This document shows positions 29,612 through 38,090 of a stretch of DNA of 64,000 bases, piece after piece; position 1 is the stretch's first letter, and each line of letters begins with the position of its first letter. The stretch comes from an uncultured Lachnospiraceae bacterium (GTDB taxonomy: Bacteria > Bacillota > Clostridia > Lachnospirales > Lachnospiraceae), in assembly GCA_946615865.1 (NCBI GenBank), contig CAMOIJ010000002.1, forward strand, positions 1 through 64,000, read 5' to 3'. A program made the position numbers and the translations under genes. The notes beneath the pieces were generated by a model, which was given only the letters and a program-made list of their open reading frames with translations, was not told the origin of the DNA and did no database searches.

Positions 29612-32028
29612 TCGGAAATACAGAGAAGACGCTGAGGATAAAAGTATACGGAATCGTCCAGGGAGTGGGGTTCAGGCCTACTGTAGCAAGACATGCGGCG
29701 GCGGCAGGGATCAGAGGATCCGTCTGCAATAAAGGTCCTTATGTGGAGATTTTTGCCCAGGGCGGACAGGAGCAGGTAGACTGTTTTTTGAGTCTTCTCG
29801 AAAAGAGACCGCCTGAGAGGGCTGCAGTGCTCAAGATGGACGTCAAAAGCGCGGACAGCACGGAGCTAAGTTTCACGTCTTTCGAGATCATAGAGAGCGC
29901 TAAAACGAAGGGAGAGATCTTTATCTCCCCTGACATAGCGATCTGCGATGAATGCCGTAAGGAATTACTCGATCCGAAAGACAGAAGGTATCTCCACCCC
30001 TTTATCAACTGCACGTGCTGCGGCCCCAGGCTCACGATCCTGGAAGGGCTCCCTTATGACCGGGTCAGAACGAGCATGAAGATGTTCCCGATGTGCCCGG
30101 CTTGTGACAGCGAGTATCACTCCCCAAAGAGCAGAAGATACGATGCCCAGCCTGTTTGCTGCAATGAGTGCGGACCGGAGGTATATCTTGCCGGAGAGGA
30201 ATCTGTCAGGGGAAGTGAAGCGATCACAAGGACCCGCAGGATCATTGCGGAAGGCGGAATCGCCGCGGTCAAGGGCATAGGCGGATTCCATCTGTGCTGC
30301 GACGCGACAAACGAGGAGGCGGTGGCCAAGCTTCGTCTCAGAAAGACCAGGCCGGTTAAGCCCTTTGCCGTAATGATGCGTGACGAAGCGGCAGTGGAGA
30401 GGGAGTGCGAGATCAGTGAGGCTCAAAGAGAGATCCTAACGGGACACCAGAAACCGATCCTTCTGCTGCAGCGCAGGGAAGGAGGCAGGCTGTGTCCGTC
30501 CATTGCGCCCGGAAACCCTACTGTAGGCGTGATGCTTCCATATGCACCGGTGCAGATCCTTCTTTTCGATTATACCGACGGGATCAGTATGCCGGACTGC
30601 CTGGTAATGACAAGCGGCAACGTCTCGGGAGCGCCGATCTGCAGAGATGACAAAGAGGCTCTTTCGGAACTTGGCAGTCTCTGTGACTGTATCCTTTCTC
30701 ACAACAGGAAGATCCGGATCAGGGCGGACGACTCAGTCATGGATTTCTACGGCGGGGAGCCCTATATGATCCGCAGATCCCGGGGATACGCCCCGCTTCC
30801 ATACATGCTCTCAGCGTGGGAGGATAGTGAAAAGGAAGCAGGCGGTACAAGAGTGCTTGCTATCGGCGGCGAGCTGAAGAATACATTCTGTATAGGAACC
30901 GGCAGTCTGTTCTATCCCTCCTCCTATATTGGAGATCTCGCGGACCTTAGAAGCGTGAAAGCCCTGGAGGAGACGACGGGCAGATACGCGAATCTCCTGG
31001 AAGTGACCCCGGAGATCATTGCATGTGATCTCCATCCCAGGTACAACTCGGTAACGACTGCGGTCGAGCTGTCAGAGAAGATCGGAAAAGAGCTGGGAAA
31101 AGGTCCCCTTCCGGTAGTCAGAGTTCAGCATCACTACGCTCATGTCCTAAGCTGCATGGCTGAAAATGACTTCTCGGATCCGGTCATTGGAGTTTCCATG
31201 GACGGGACCGGATACGGGACTGACGGTACTATCTGGGGCGGAGAGATCCTGACGGCGGACTATCACGGCTTTGTCAGGGACGCCAGTATTAAACCTTTCA
31301 TTCAGGTGGGGGGAGACCTGTCCTCCACAGACGGATGGAGGATAGCGGTGTCTATGCTCCACAGTATCAGTATAGAAGAGGAAGAGGAGTCGCCGCTTAA
31401 AGATGCCCTTGCCTTGTCATCAAAACTGGCGCTGTGTACTGATAAGGAGGCTTCAGTGCTCATGAAAATGGCGGACAGAAGACTCAACGCGGTGGTCTCC
31501 ACCAGCGCGGGAAGGCTGTTCGACGCAGTGAGCGCCATATGCGGGATCTGCAGACATTCCACTTTCGAGGGTGAAGCTTCAATGGCGCTGGAATTTGCCG
31601 CAGAACGGTATGAGAAAGCAGTGCCCGGATGCAGAAATGTGGAAAGTACAGCGGATCAGACAATAAAAAAAGAAGAAGGACGCCGGATACTTCCTACAGA
31701 CGAGATTGTAAGAAGAATCACACTCGGAAAACTAAGAGGTGAGGAACCGGATAGTCTTGCGTGGCTCTTTCACAAAATGCTTGCAGACCAGATCATTTCG
31801 GCCTGTGCAGAAATCCGGGAAGAAAAAGGGATACGGGCAGCTGCCCTCAGCGGAGGATGCTTCCAGAACCGCCTGCTTCTTGACATGGTCAAAAGAGGAC
31901 TGGAGGCTGAGGGCTTCGATGTTTTGATCCATCACCTTGTACCTCCCAACGACGGAGGCATAGCGCTGGGTCAGGCGGCAGCTGCGGTACAGGCTGTCCA
32001 TGACGGGAAAGTAAATGTCATCCGTTAG
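29608..32028 (+). CDS. hypF: Carbamoyltransferase HypF
   Basis: Acylphosphatase GIVQGVGFRPTVARHA; zinc fingers CDECRKELLDP.../CTCCGPRLTI.../CPACDSEY.../CCNECGPEV; YrdC region; Kae1-like VRVQHHYAHVLSCMAEN, ALSGGCFQN. ATGA overlap with upstream gene. Confidence 0.97.
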   Translation: MIGNTEKTLRIKVYGIVQGVGFRPTVARHAAAAGIRGSVCNKGPYVEIFAQGGQEQVDCFLSLLEKRPPERAAVLKMDVKSADSTELSFTSFEIIESAKTKGEIFISPDIAICDECRKELLDPKDRRYLHPFINCTCCGPRLTILEGLPYDRVRTSMKMFPMCPACDSEYHSPKSRRYDAQPVCCNECGPEVYLAGEESVRGSEAITRTRRIIAEGGIAAVKGIGGFHLCCDATNEEAVAKLRLRKTRPVKPFAVMMRDEAAVERECEISEAQREILTGHQKPILLLQRREGGRLCPSIAPGNPTVGVMLPYAPVQILLFDYTDGISMPDCLVMTSGNVSGAPICRDDKEALSELGSLCDCILSHNRKIRIRADDSVMDFYGGEPYMIRRSRGYAPLPYMLSAWEDSEKEAGGTRVLAIGGELKNTFCIGTGSLFYPSSYIGDLADLRSVKALEETTGRYANLLEVTPEIIACDLHPRYNSVTTAVELSEKIGKELGKGPLPVVRVQHHYAHVLSCMAENDFSDPVIGVSMDGTGYGTDGTIWGGEILTADYHGFVRDASIKPFIQVGGDLSSTDGWRIAVSMLHSISIEEEEESPLKDALALSSKLALCTDKEASVLMKMADRRLNAVVSTSAGRLFDAVSAICGICRHSTFEGEASMALEFAAERYEKAVPGCRNVESTADQTIKKEEGRRILPTDEIVRRITLGKLRGEEPDSLAWLFHKMLADQIISACAEIREEKGIRAAALSGGCFQNRLLLDMVKRGLEAEGFDVLIHHLVPPNDGGIALGQAAAAVQAVHDGKVNVIR

Positions 32029-32085
32029 TATGTTTCATAAAGATAAAGTATATAAGCGGAGGATTCCGCTCAAGGAGAGGAAATT

Positions 32086-32298
32086 ATGTGTGTAGGTCTT
32101 TCAGCAAGAGTAATCAGGATCAATGAAAACGGAACGGCGCTGGTGGACGCCAGCGGGGCCAGGAGACAGGTCTCCGCACAGCTTTTAGAAGATCTGGAGC
32201 CGGGCGATTATGTCATGGTACACGCCGGCGCGGCGATCTCAAAGATCACAAGCGATGACCAGACGGAGACAGAGGAACTTCTGGAGGAACTGTTATGA
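32086..32298 (+). CDS. hypC: Hydrogenase maturation chaperone HypC
   Basis: MCVGLSARVIRI with catalytic Cys2; GDYVMVHAGAAISKI. Confidence 0.95.
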   Translation: MCVGLSARVIRINENGTALVDASGARRQVSAQLLEDLEPGDYVMVHAGAAISKITSDDQTETEELLEELL

Positions 32299-33356
32299 CC
32301 GTGGACAGAAATGAAGGGTCAAAAAAGAGATCGGCCCTCGATATCATCAGAAACTACAGCGGTCCCGACGTGCGGATCATGGAAGTATGCGGCACTCACA
32401 CCCATGAGATATTCCGTCTGGGGATCAGAAAGATCCTTCCGCCGTCAATACGGCTGATCTCCGGACCCGGATGTCCCGTCTGCGTGACGCCGGTGAGCTT
32501 TATCGATGAGGCAATCATGCTGGCGCTGGATCACGGATGCACGATCTGCACTTTCGGGGATCTTGTCAGGGTTCCGGGAACCGGTTCCAGTCTGCAAAAG
32601 GCCCGCGGCGCCGGCGCAAAGGTTCAGGTAGTATACTCGCCGGCAGATGCGGTGGAGTACGCGGCGAAACATCCGGAAGAACAAGTTGTTTTCCTTTCCG
32701 TCGGTTTTGAGACCACAACGCCTTCCGTATGTCTTGCGGTACAGGCTGCACAGAACGATAAACTGGATAACTTCAGTATTTTGACAGCCAATAAGACAAT
32801 GCCGGGCGCTTATGAAGCAATGAAAGACAGCACTGACTTGTATCTTTATCCGGGTCATGTCCACGCAATTGTCGGAACAGGGATCTGCGAGGACCTGGCG
32901 GCCCGCGGAGTGAGCGGCGTGTGCGCAGGATTTACAGCTTCGGAACTTGTGACCGCTCTGGCAGTCGCTGTCACGAAGTTTGAAAAGGGTGAGCCTTTCT
33001 TTGTAAACTGCTACCCCAGAGTCGTAAGAGCGCAGGGACAGCCGGCGGCAGTGCGGCTGGTGGACTCTATGATGGAGCCCTGCGACAGCGAGTGGAGAGG
33101 GATCGGTGAGATACCGATGTCAGGAATGAAACTGCGGGATGAATACTCGCAGTATGACGCGCGCGTGAAGTTCAGTCTGCCGGAAGTGAAAGGGCGGAGC
33201 AATCCCGCCTGCCGGTGCGGAGAAGTCCTTCAGGGAAAATGTCTCCCTTCCGACTGCAAAGTATTCGGCAAAGTGTGTACGCCCGAGCACCCCGTAGGAG
33301 CCTGCATGGTATCAGGGGAAGGCGCTTGTTCGGCATTCTATCTGTATGGAGGTTGA
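32295..33356 (+). CDS. hypD: Hydrogenase maturation protein HypD
   Basis: EVCGTHTHEIFRLGIRKILPPSIRLISGPGCPVCVTP; C-terminal Fe-S Cys set CRCGEVLQGKCLPSDCKVFGKVC. Confidence 0.97.
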   Translation: MTVDRNEGSKKRSALDIIRNYSGPDVRIMEVCGTHTHEIFRLGIRKILPPSIRLISGPGCPVCVTPVSFIDEAIMLALDHGCTICTFGDLVRVPGTGSSLQKARGAGAKVQVVYSPADAVEYAAKHPEEQVVFLSVGFETTTPSVCLAVQAAQNDKLDNFSILTANKTMPGAYEAMKDSTDLYLYPGHVHAIVGTGICEDLAARGVSGVCAGFTASELVTALAVAVTKFEKGEPFFVNCYPRVVRAQGQPAAVRLVDSMMEPCDSEWRGIGEIPMSGMKLRDEYSQYDARVKFSLPEVKGRSNPACRCGEVLQGKCLPSDCKVFGKVCTPEHPVGACMVSGEGACSAFYLYGG

Positions 33357-33367
33357 AATAAAAGACA

Positions 33368-34378
33368 ATGATCGGTAATAACACAGTTACACTGGCCCAC
33401 GGAGCGGGCGGTAAACAGACATCGGAACTGATCGACCGCGTATTTAAGAGTCATTTCCAAAACCCTCTCTTTACTGCGGATGACGCGGCAGTCATTCAAA
33501 TGGAAAAGGGAAGGATCGCCATGTCCACAGACGGGTTTATCGTATCCCCGGCCTTTTTTGCCGGCGGAAATATCGGTAAGCTCTCGATCTGCGGAACGGT
33601 AAATGACCTCGCATGTATGGGAGCGGTGCCTAAATATCTTACCTGCGGATTTGTCATCGAGGAAGGTTTCCCCATGGACAAGCTCGAGGAGATCGCGGCG
33701 GCAATGGAGAAAACTGCAGCGGAAGCCGGAGTACAGATCGTAGCGGGGGACACCAAAGTTGCAGGAAAAGGACAGGTTGACGGCGTCTTTATCAATACCA
33801 CCGGAGTCGGGATCATCCCGGACGGAGTAAAGACTTCGGGAGCGCTGGCAAAGCCCGGCGATACGATCCTTGTGACCGGTGATATCGGAAGACACGGCTG
33901 CACCATCCTTCTCGAGAGAGATGACTACGGAATCGAGGCGGACGTAACAAGCGACTGCGCGCCTCTGTCCGGAGCTGTTCAGGCCGCGCTGAAGGCGGTA
34001 CCTGAGATTCATGTGATCCGCGATGCAACCCGCGGCGGCGTTGGAACTGTGCTCTATGAGATAGCTGCCCAGAGCGGCGTCGGCGTGAACCTCGATGCGG
34101 GCAAGATCCCGGTGGATCCGGCCGTTAAGGGAGTCTGCGGACTCCTTGGTCTTGAACCTCTGTATCTGGCATGCGAGGGAAGACTTGTTATGGTGTGCCC
34201 CGATGAGAAAGCAGATCTTCTTGCGGAAACCCTCCGAAGCTGCAAATACACAGAAGGGACGACTGTGATCGGCAGGATCACAGAAACTATGCCCGGAAGA
34301 GTGACTATGACGACGGAGATCGGCGCGCAGACTCTTCTTCCGCAGCCCGGCAACGAGCTGCTTCCAAGGATTTGCTGA
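33368..34378 (+). CDS. hypE: Hydrogenase maturation protein HypE
   Basis: VTLAHGAGGKQTSELI; RDATRGGVGTVLYEIA; C-terminal LPRIC with the thiocarboxamide-forming Cys. Confidence 0.97.
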   Translation: MIGNNTVTLAHGAGGKQTSELIDRVFKSHFQNPLFTADDAAVIQMEKGRIAMSTDGFIVSPAFFAGGNIGKLSICGTVNDLACMGAVPKYLTCGFVIEEGFPMDKLEEIAAAMEKTAAEAGVQIVAGDTKVAGKGQVDGVFINTTGVGIIPDGVKTSGALAKPGDTILVTGDIGRHGCTILLERDDYGIEADVTSDCAPLSGAVQAALKAVPEIHVIRDATRGGVGTVLYEIAAQSGVGVNLDAGKIPVDPAVKGVCGLLGLEPLYLACEGRLVMVCPDEKADLLAETLRSCKYTEGTTVIGRITETMPGRVTMTTEIGAQTLLPQPGNELLPRIC

Positions 34379-34399
34379 TAAAACACTAAGGAGACGGCT

Positions 34400-34672
34400 A
34401 TGAGCATAGAGACGAGAGTGGCGGTGATCTCCATCATTGTCGGAAATGAGGACGCCGCGCAGAAGATCAATGAGATCCTTCACGAATACCGCGAATATGT
34501 TATCGGGAGAATGGGTATTCCTTACAGAAGTAAGGGAATCAGCATCATAAGCGTAGCTGTGGACGCTCCCCAGGAGAAGATCAGCGCGCTTTCCGGCAGG
34601 ATCGGGAGGCTCCCGGGGATAAGTGCCAAGACAGCTTATTCCAACGTGATCTCAGAGGTGGAGATAAGATGA
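34400..34672 (+). CDS. TM1266-family iron-only hydrogenase system regulator (ACT-like)
   Basis: 90 aa; RVAVISIIVGNEDAAQKINEILHEYREYVIGRMGIPYRSKGISIISVAVDAPQEKISALSGRIGRLPGISAKTAYS. Confidence 0.88.
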   Translation: MSIETRVAVISIIVGNEDAAQKINEILHEYREYVIGRMGIPYRSKGISIISVAVDAPQEKISALSGRIGRLPGISAKTAYSNVISEVEIR

Positions 34673-36855
34673 TAAGGATAGCATTTTACGGAAAAGGCGG
34701 CATAGGGAAATCGACTACCGTCTCAAATCTGTCTCAGTACTGGGCGAGCCTTGGGATGACCGTCCTGCAGATCGGCTGCGATCCCAAAGCGGATTCCACC
34801 CTGAGCCTGCGGGATGGTAAAAAGATCCCCACGGTCATGGACATGGTCAGAAAACGCGTTCCTTTTGACCTCGAAGACGTTATCTATGTGAAGCATACCG
34901 GCCGCGGCAGGATCATCTGCGCGGAGGCAGGAGGCCCCATGCCCGGAAGAGGATGCGCCGGAAGAGGCATCATCACGGCGCTGGAAACTCTCAGGGATAA
35001 AGATATTTTGTCAAAATACAGCCCCGATGTGATCCTATACGACGTTCTGGGGGATGTAGTATGCGGAGGATTCGCCATGCCCATGAGAGAGGGCTACGCT
35101 GACAGAGTGTACATTCTGACCTCCGGCGAGAATATGGCTATATACGCCGCGGCAAACATCGGCCTTGCGGTGGAAAACTTCAAAGAAAGAGGCTACGCGC
35201 AGCTTGGCGGCCTGATCCTGAACCGCAGGAATGTTAAGCGCGAAGAGGAAAAGGTCCTGGAACTCTCGCAGGATCTTCACACGCAGATCGTCGGAAGTCT
35301 CGACAGATCAGAACTTGTGCAGGAAGCGGAGGAACTGGGTGAGACTGTCATAAGCGCCTTTCCCGAATCCGTCATCGCTGATTCATACAGAGCGCTTGCT
35401 GACAGGATCGCTTCAGACTGCGGGGTAGATTATCCTGTCGCCAAAGATACTCCCGCTCAGACAAACAAAACAGAAATAACCGAAACTTCAAGCGAAGGGC
35501 CTTCCCGGATCCCTGTATCGAGGGCTTCCTTTCCCGCGCCCTTTGTGCAGGAACTGGAGTTTAATCCGCCGGTTCATGAGACCTGGAATATCGTTCATAT
35601 CGGAATGCTGATGCCCCAGGCGCACCAGATCTATATCTGCTCGGACAACTGCATGCGGGGCGTCGTAATGACTGCCGCCGAGATGAACGCCATAGAGCGG
35701 TTCTCCTGTGTAGTTCTTGAAGAGAAAGACATGCACAGTGGAAATCTTGAGGAGATCACCCTGGAGGGAGTCTCGGACGTGCTTCTGAAGATCCGCAGAA
35801 AACGGGGAGAAGAAGGACTTCCAAAAGCAGTCCTGGTATTTCCCGTATGCCTCCATCACTTTATGGGATGCGACCTGGGATATGTATATAAGGAACTGGA
35901 AAAGAGATTCCCGCGGATCGTGTTCATTAAGGGATGGATGGATCCGATCATGCAGAAGACCGGGCCCAGTCCTGACATGAAACTAAGAAAAGCAATGATG
36001 GACATCCTGATGCCCTCTGAGGAAAAAAACGGCCTCTCAGCGCTTATCGGAGACATCTATGCGCTGGATCCGGAGAGCGATCTCATGCGGCTGATCCGCG
36101 CCGCGGACGAAGCGCGGGGGACTGTCTCAACCCCTCTTCAAATTCAGGATTGCGAAACGCTTAAAGAGTATCAGGCTCTCTCAGGCAGAGAAGTATTAAT
36201 AACCAGAAGCCCGATGTCTGCGGTATCTGTTAGGCAGACGGCCCGAAGGCTGGGCTGCAAGGGGCTGTATCTGCCGGCGGTCATGGATTATGCGGGAATC
36301 AGGAAAGAACTTGAGACGGCCGCAGAGGCACTGGGCATAACATCTGAACAGGCAGGCATCAGCTTCGAACAGGAAGAAACGCTGTGTGAAGACGCTCTGC
36401 AGCATCTGCGCGATGTGGTCGGAGATACACCGATCGCGATCGACTATATTGCTGTACAGAGACCCCTTGGGTTTGCAAGACTCCTTCTGGAGAGCGGGTT
36501 TGCGGTCAGGGAAGTATACCTGGACGCGGTGAGCCCCGAAGAAGAGAACGATTTTCTCTGGTTTAAAGAAAACCGCGGCGAAGTACTCCTTTGCAGTACG
36601 ATCCATGTCAAGGGGCGCCTGCTTCACGCGGGAGCCATAGATTCGGAACACAGCGGCTTTTTGGCCGTCGGTCCCAAAGCGGCCTGGTTCTGCGGCACTG
36701 AGCATTTTGTTAATCTCGTTGATTACGGCGGAATGTGGGGGTACAGCGGGATCAGAAAGATGGCTTCTCTTATGGAAGACGCGTTTGAAAACGCAAAGGA
36801 CACCAAAGACCTGGTTCCCAGAAAGGGACTCGGCTGTGAGAGCATTTTGTTCTAA
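34669..36855 (+). CDS. NifH-NifD-like fusion (728 aa), cassette 2
   Basis: N-terminal Nif[43 protein letters not shown]-terminal component-1-like: ICSDNCMRG, FPVCLHHFMGCDLGYVYKELE. ATGA overlap with upstream gene. Confidence 0.88.
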   Translation: MIRIAFYGKGGIGKSTTVSNLSQYWASLGMTVLQIGCDPKADSTLSLRDGKKIPTVMDMVRKRVPFDLEDVIYVKHTGRGRIICAEAGGPMPGRGCAGRGIITALETLRDKDILSKYSPDVILYDVLGDVVCGGFAMPMREGYADRVYILTSGENMAIYAAANIGLAVENFKERGYAQLGGLILNRRNVKREEEKVLELSQDLHTQIVGSLDRSELVQEAEELGETVISAFPESVIADSYRALADRIASDCGVDYPVAKDTPAQTNKTEITETSSEGPSRIPVSRASFPAPFVQELEFNPPVHETWNIVHIGMLMPQAHQIYICSDNCMRGVVMTAAEMNAIERFSCVVLEEKDMHSGNLEEITLEGVSDVLLKIRRKRGEEGLPKAVLVFPVCLHHFMGCDLGYVYKELEKRFPRIVFIKGWMDPIMQKTGPSPDMKLRKAMMDILMPSEEKNGLSALIGDIYALDPESDLMRLIRAADEARGTVSTPLQIQDCETLKEYQALSGREVLITRSPMSAVSVRQTARRLGCKGLYLPAVMDYAGIRKELETAAEALGITSEQAGISFEQEETLCEDALQHLRDVVGDTPIAIDYIAVQRPLGFARLLLESGFAVREVYLDAVSPEEENDFLWFKENRGEVLLCSTIHVKGRLLHAGAIDSEHSGFLAVGPKAAWFCGTEHFVNLVDYGGMWGYSGIRKMASLMEDAFENAKDTKDLVPRKGLGCESILF

Positions 36856-36896
36856 TGCCGGTAATATAACGATATTTTGACCTTCAGGAGGACACT

Positions 36897-38090
36897 ATGC
36901 GACAGGCATACAGAATACTGCCGGTCTACTCCGGGGATGTGTCGGGGGTGTGCTCGGCGCTCTACGAACTGGGCGGAATGGTTGTTATGCACGACCCGTC
37001 CGGATGCAATTCCACATACAACACACATGACGAGACGCGCTGGTACGACCGCGACAGCCTGATCTTTTTATCGGGACTGTGCGAGCCGGACGCGGTTATG
37101 GGAAATGACAGCAAACTCATCGAAGATGTGGTCAGAGCGGCGGGGGAGTTCTCTCCCGGATTCATCGCGCTCTGCAATTCCCCGATCCCCTATCTTACGG
37201 GGACTGATTTCGCCGGGATCTGCAGGATCATCGAGCAAAGGACGGAAATACCGGCGTTCTATATTCCCACCAACGGAATGCATGACTATATAAGCGGAGC
37301 CGGGCTTGCCTTTGAGAAACTGGCGGAAAAACTGTTCGGGGAATCAGGAAGCCATGATACCGTAACCGGGAAATATTCAGCAAAAAACAGAAGCCTCAAC
37401 ATCCTCGGAATGACGCCTCTCGACTATGCCGCAGAGGGCTGTGTTTCTTCCCTTCGCGAGATACTCGAAAAAGGCGGGTGGGAGATCACATCTGTGTGGG
37501 CCATGGGGGACTCTCTTGAAAAACTGAAAAAGGCCGGCGAATCATCGGTCAATCTTGTGATATCCGCTTCAGGCCTTCGCACGGCAGAATTCCTGAGAAA
37601 AAAGTTCGGCACGCCATGGGTGGCGGGCGCACCGCTGGAAAGCATGCGCGGACGGGTGTTAAGGGCCCTTGAGAAAGCAGCCGGGAGCGGAGCCTGCGCT
37701 GCAGCTTATGAGACCTGCGAACGGGCTCTTCAAAGAAAGGCTCAGGTCATCGTGATCGGCGAGCCGGTAATGTCCTGCAGTATCGCGCAGGATTATGAAG
37801 ACAGAGGTTTCAGCACACTCGTGATCGCCGCGACAGAGGAAAGCGGGAAACTGATAAGGCCCGCAGACAGGATCAGCCGGGGAGAAGAGGAAGTTGAAGA
37901 AGCGCTGAATCAGCTCTGCGCGGAGGATACCCTTGTGATCGCTGATCCGCTCTACCGCTATGTGATCCCGGAAGGGACAGCGATGGAGCCTGTACCGCAT
38001 CTGGCTTTCTCAGGACGCATTTACAGAAGCAGCTTTAAAGATCCTTTTGTAAGTTCATGCAGCGGGAAAGGAGACATTGATGAGCCTTAA
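36897..38090 (+). CDS. Nitrogenase component 1 NifK-like protein (397 aa), cassette 2
   Basis: YRILPVYSGDVSGVCSALYELGGMVVMHDPSGCNSTYNTHDETRW...CNSPIPYLTGTDFAGICRIIE; alignable by eye to the C-half of the 853-aa fusion. Confidence 0.87.
   Translation: MRQAYRILPVYSGDVSGVCSALYELGGMVVMHDPSGCNSTYNTHDETRWYDRDSLIFLSGLCEPDAVMGNDSKLIEDVVRAAGEFSPGFIALCNSPIPYLTGTDFAGICRIIEQRTEIPAFYIPTNGMHDYISGAGLAFEKLAEKLFGESGSHDTVTGKYSAKNRSLNILGMTPLDYAAEGCVSSLREILEKGGWEITSVWAMGDSLEKLKKAGESSVNLVISASGLRTAEFLRKKFGTPWVAGAPLESMRGRVLRALEKAAGSGACAAAYETCERALQRKAQVIVIGEPVMSCSIAQDYEDRGFSTLVIAATEESGKLIRPADRISRGEEEVEEALNQLCAEDTLVIADPLYRYVIPEGTAMEPVPHLAFSGRIYRSSFKDPFVSSCSGKGDIDEP

Noticed and set aside
33338-34483. 381-aa minus-strand ORF opposite hypE, and similar long antisense ORFs (1609-2634, 16632-17570, 51573-52481, 27227-28165)
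   Set aside because: Antisense to confidently identified genes, low-complexity His/Arg/Ser-rich translations, no RBS or domain support.
26286-38090. Interpretation as a nitrogen fixation (nif) cluster
   Set aside because: No nifB, nifE, nifN or other nif genes; component-1 proteins have reduced Cys sets and odd fusions.
26286-38090. Interpretation as BchLNB (chlorophyllide) or CfbCD (F430) system
   Set aside because: No tetrapyrrole biosynthesis, magnesium chelatase or Cfb partner genes in the window; context is hydrogenase maturation.
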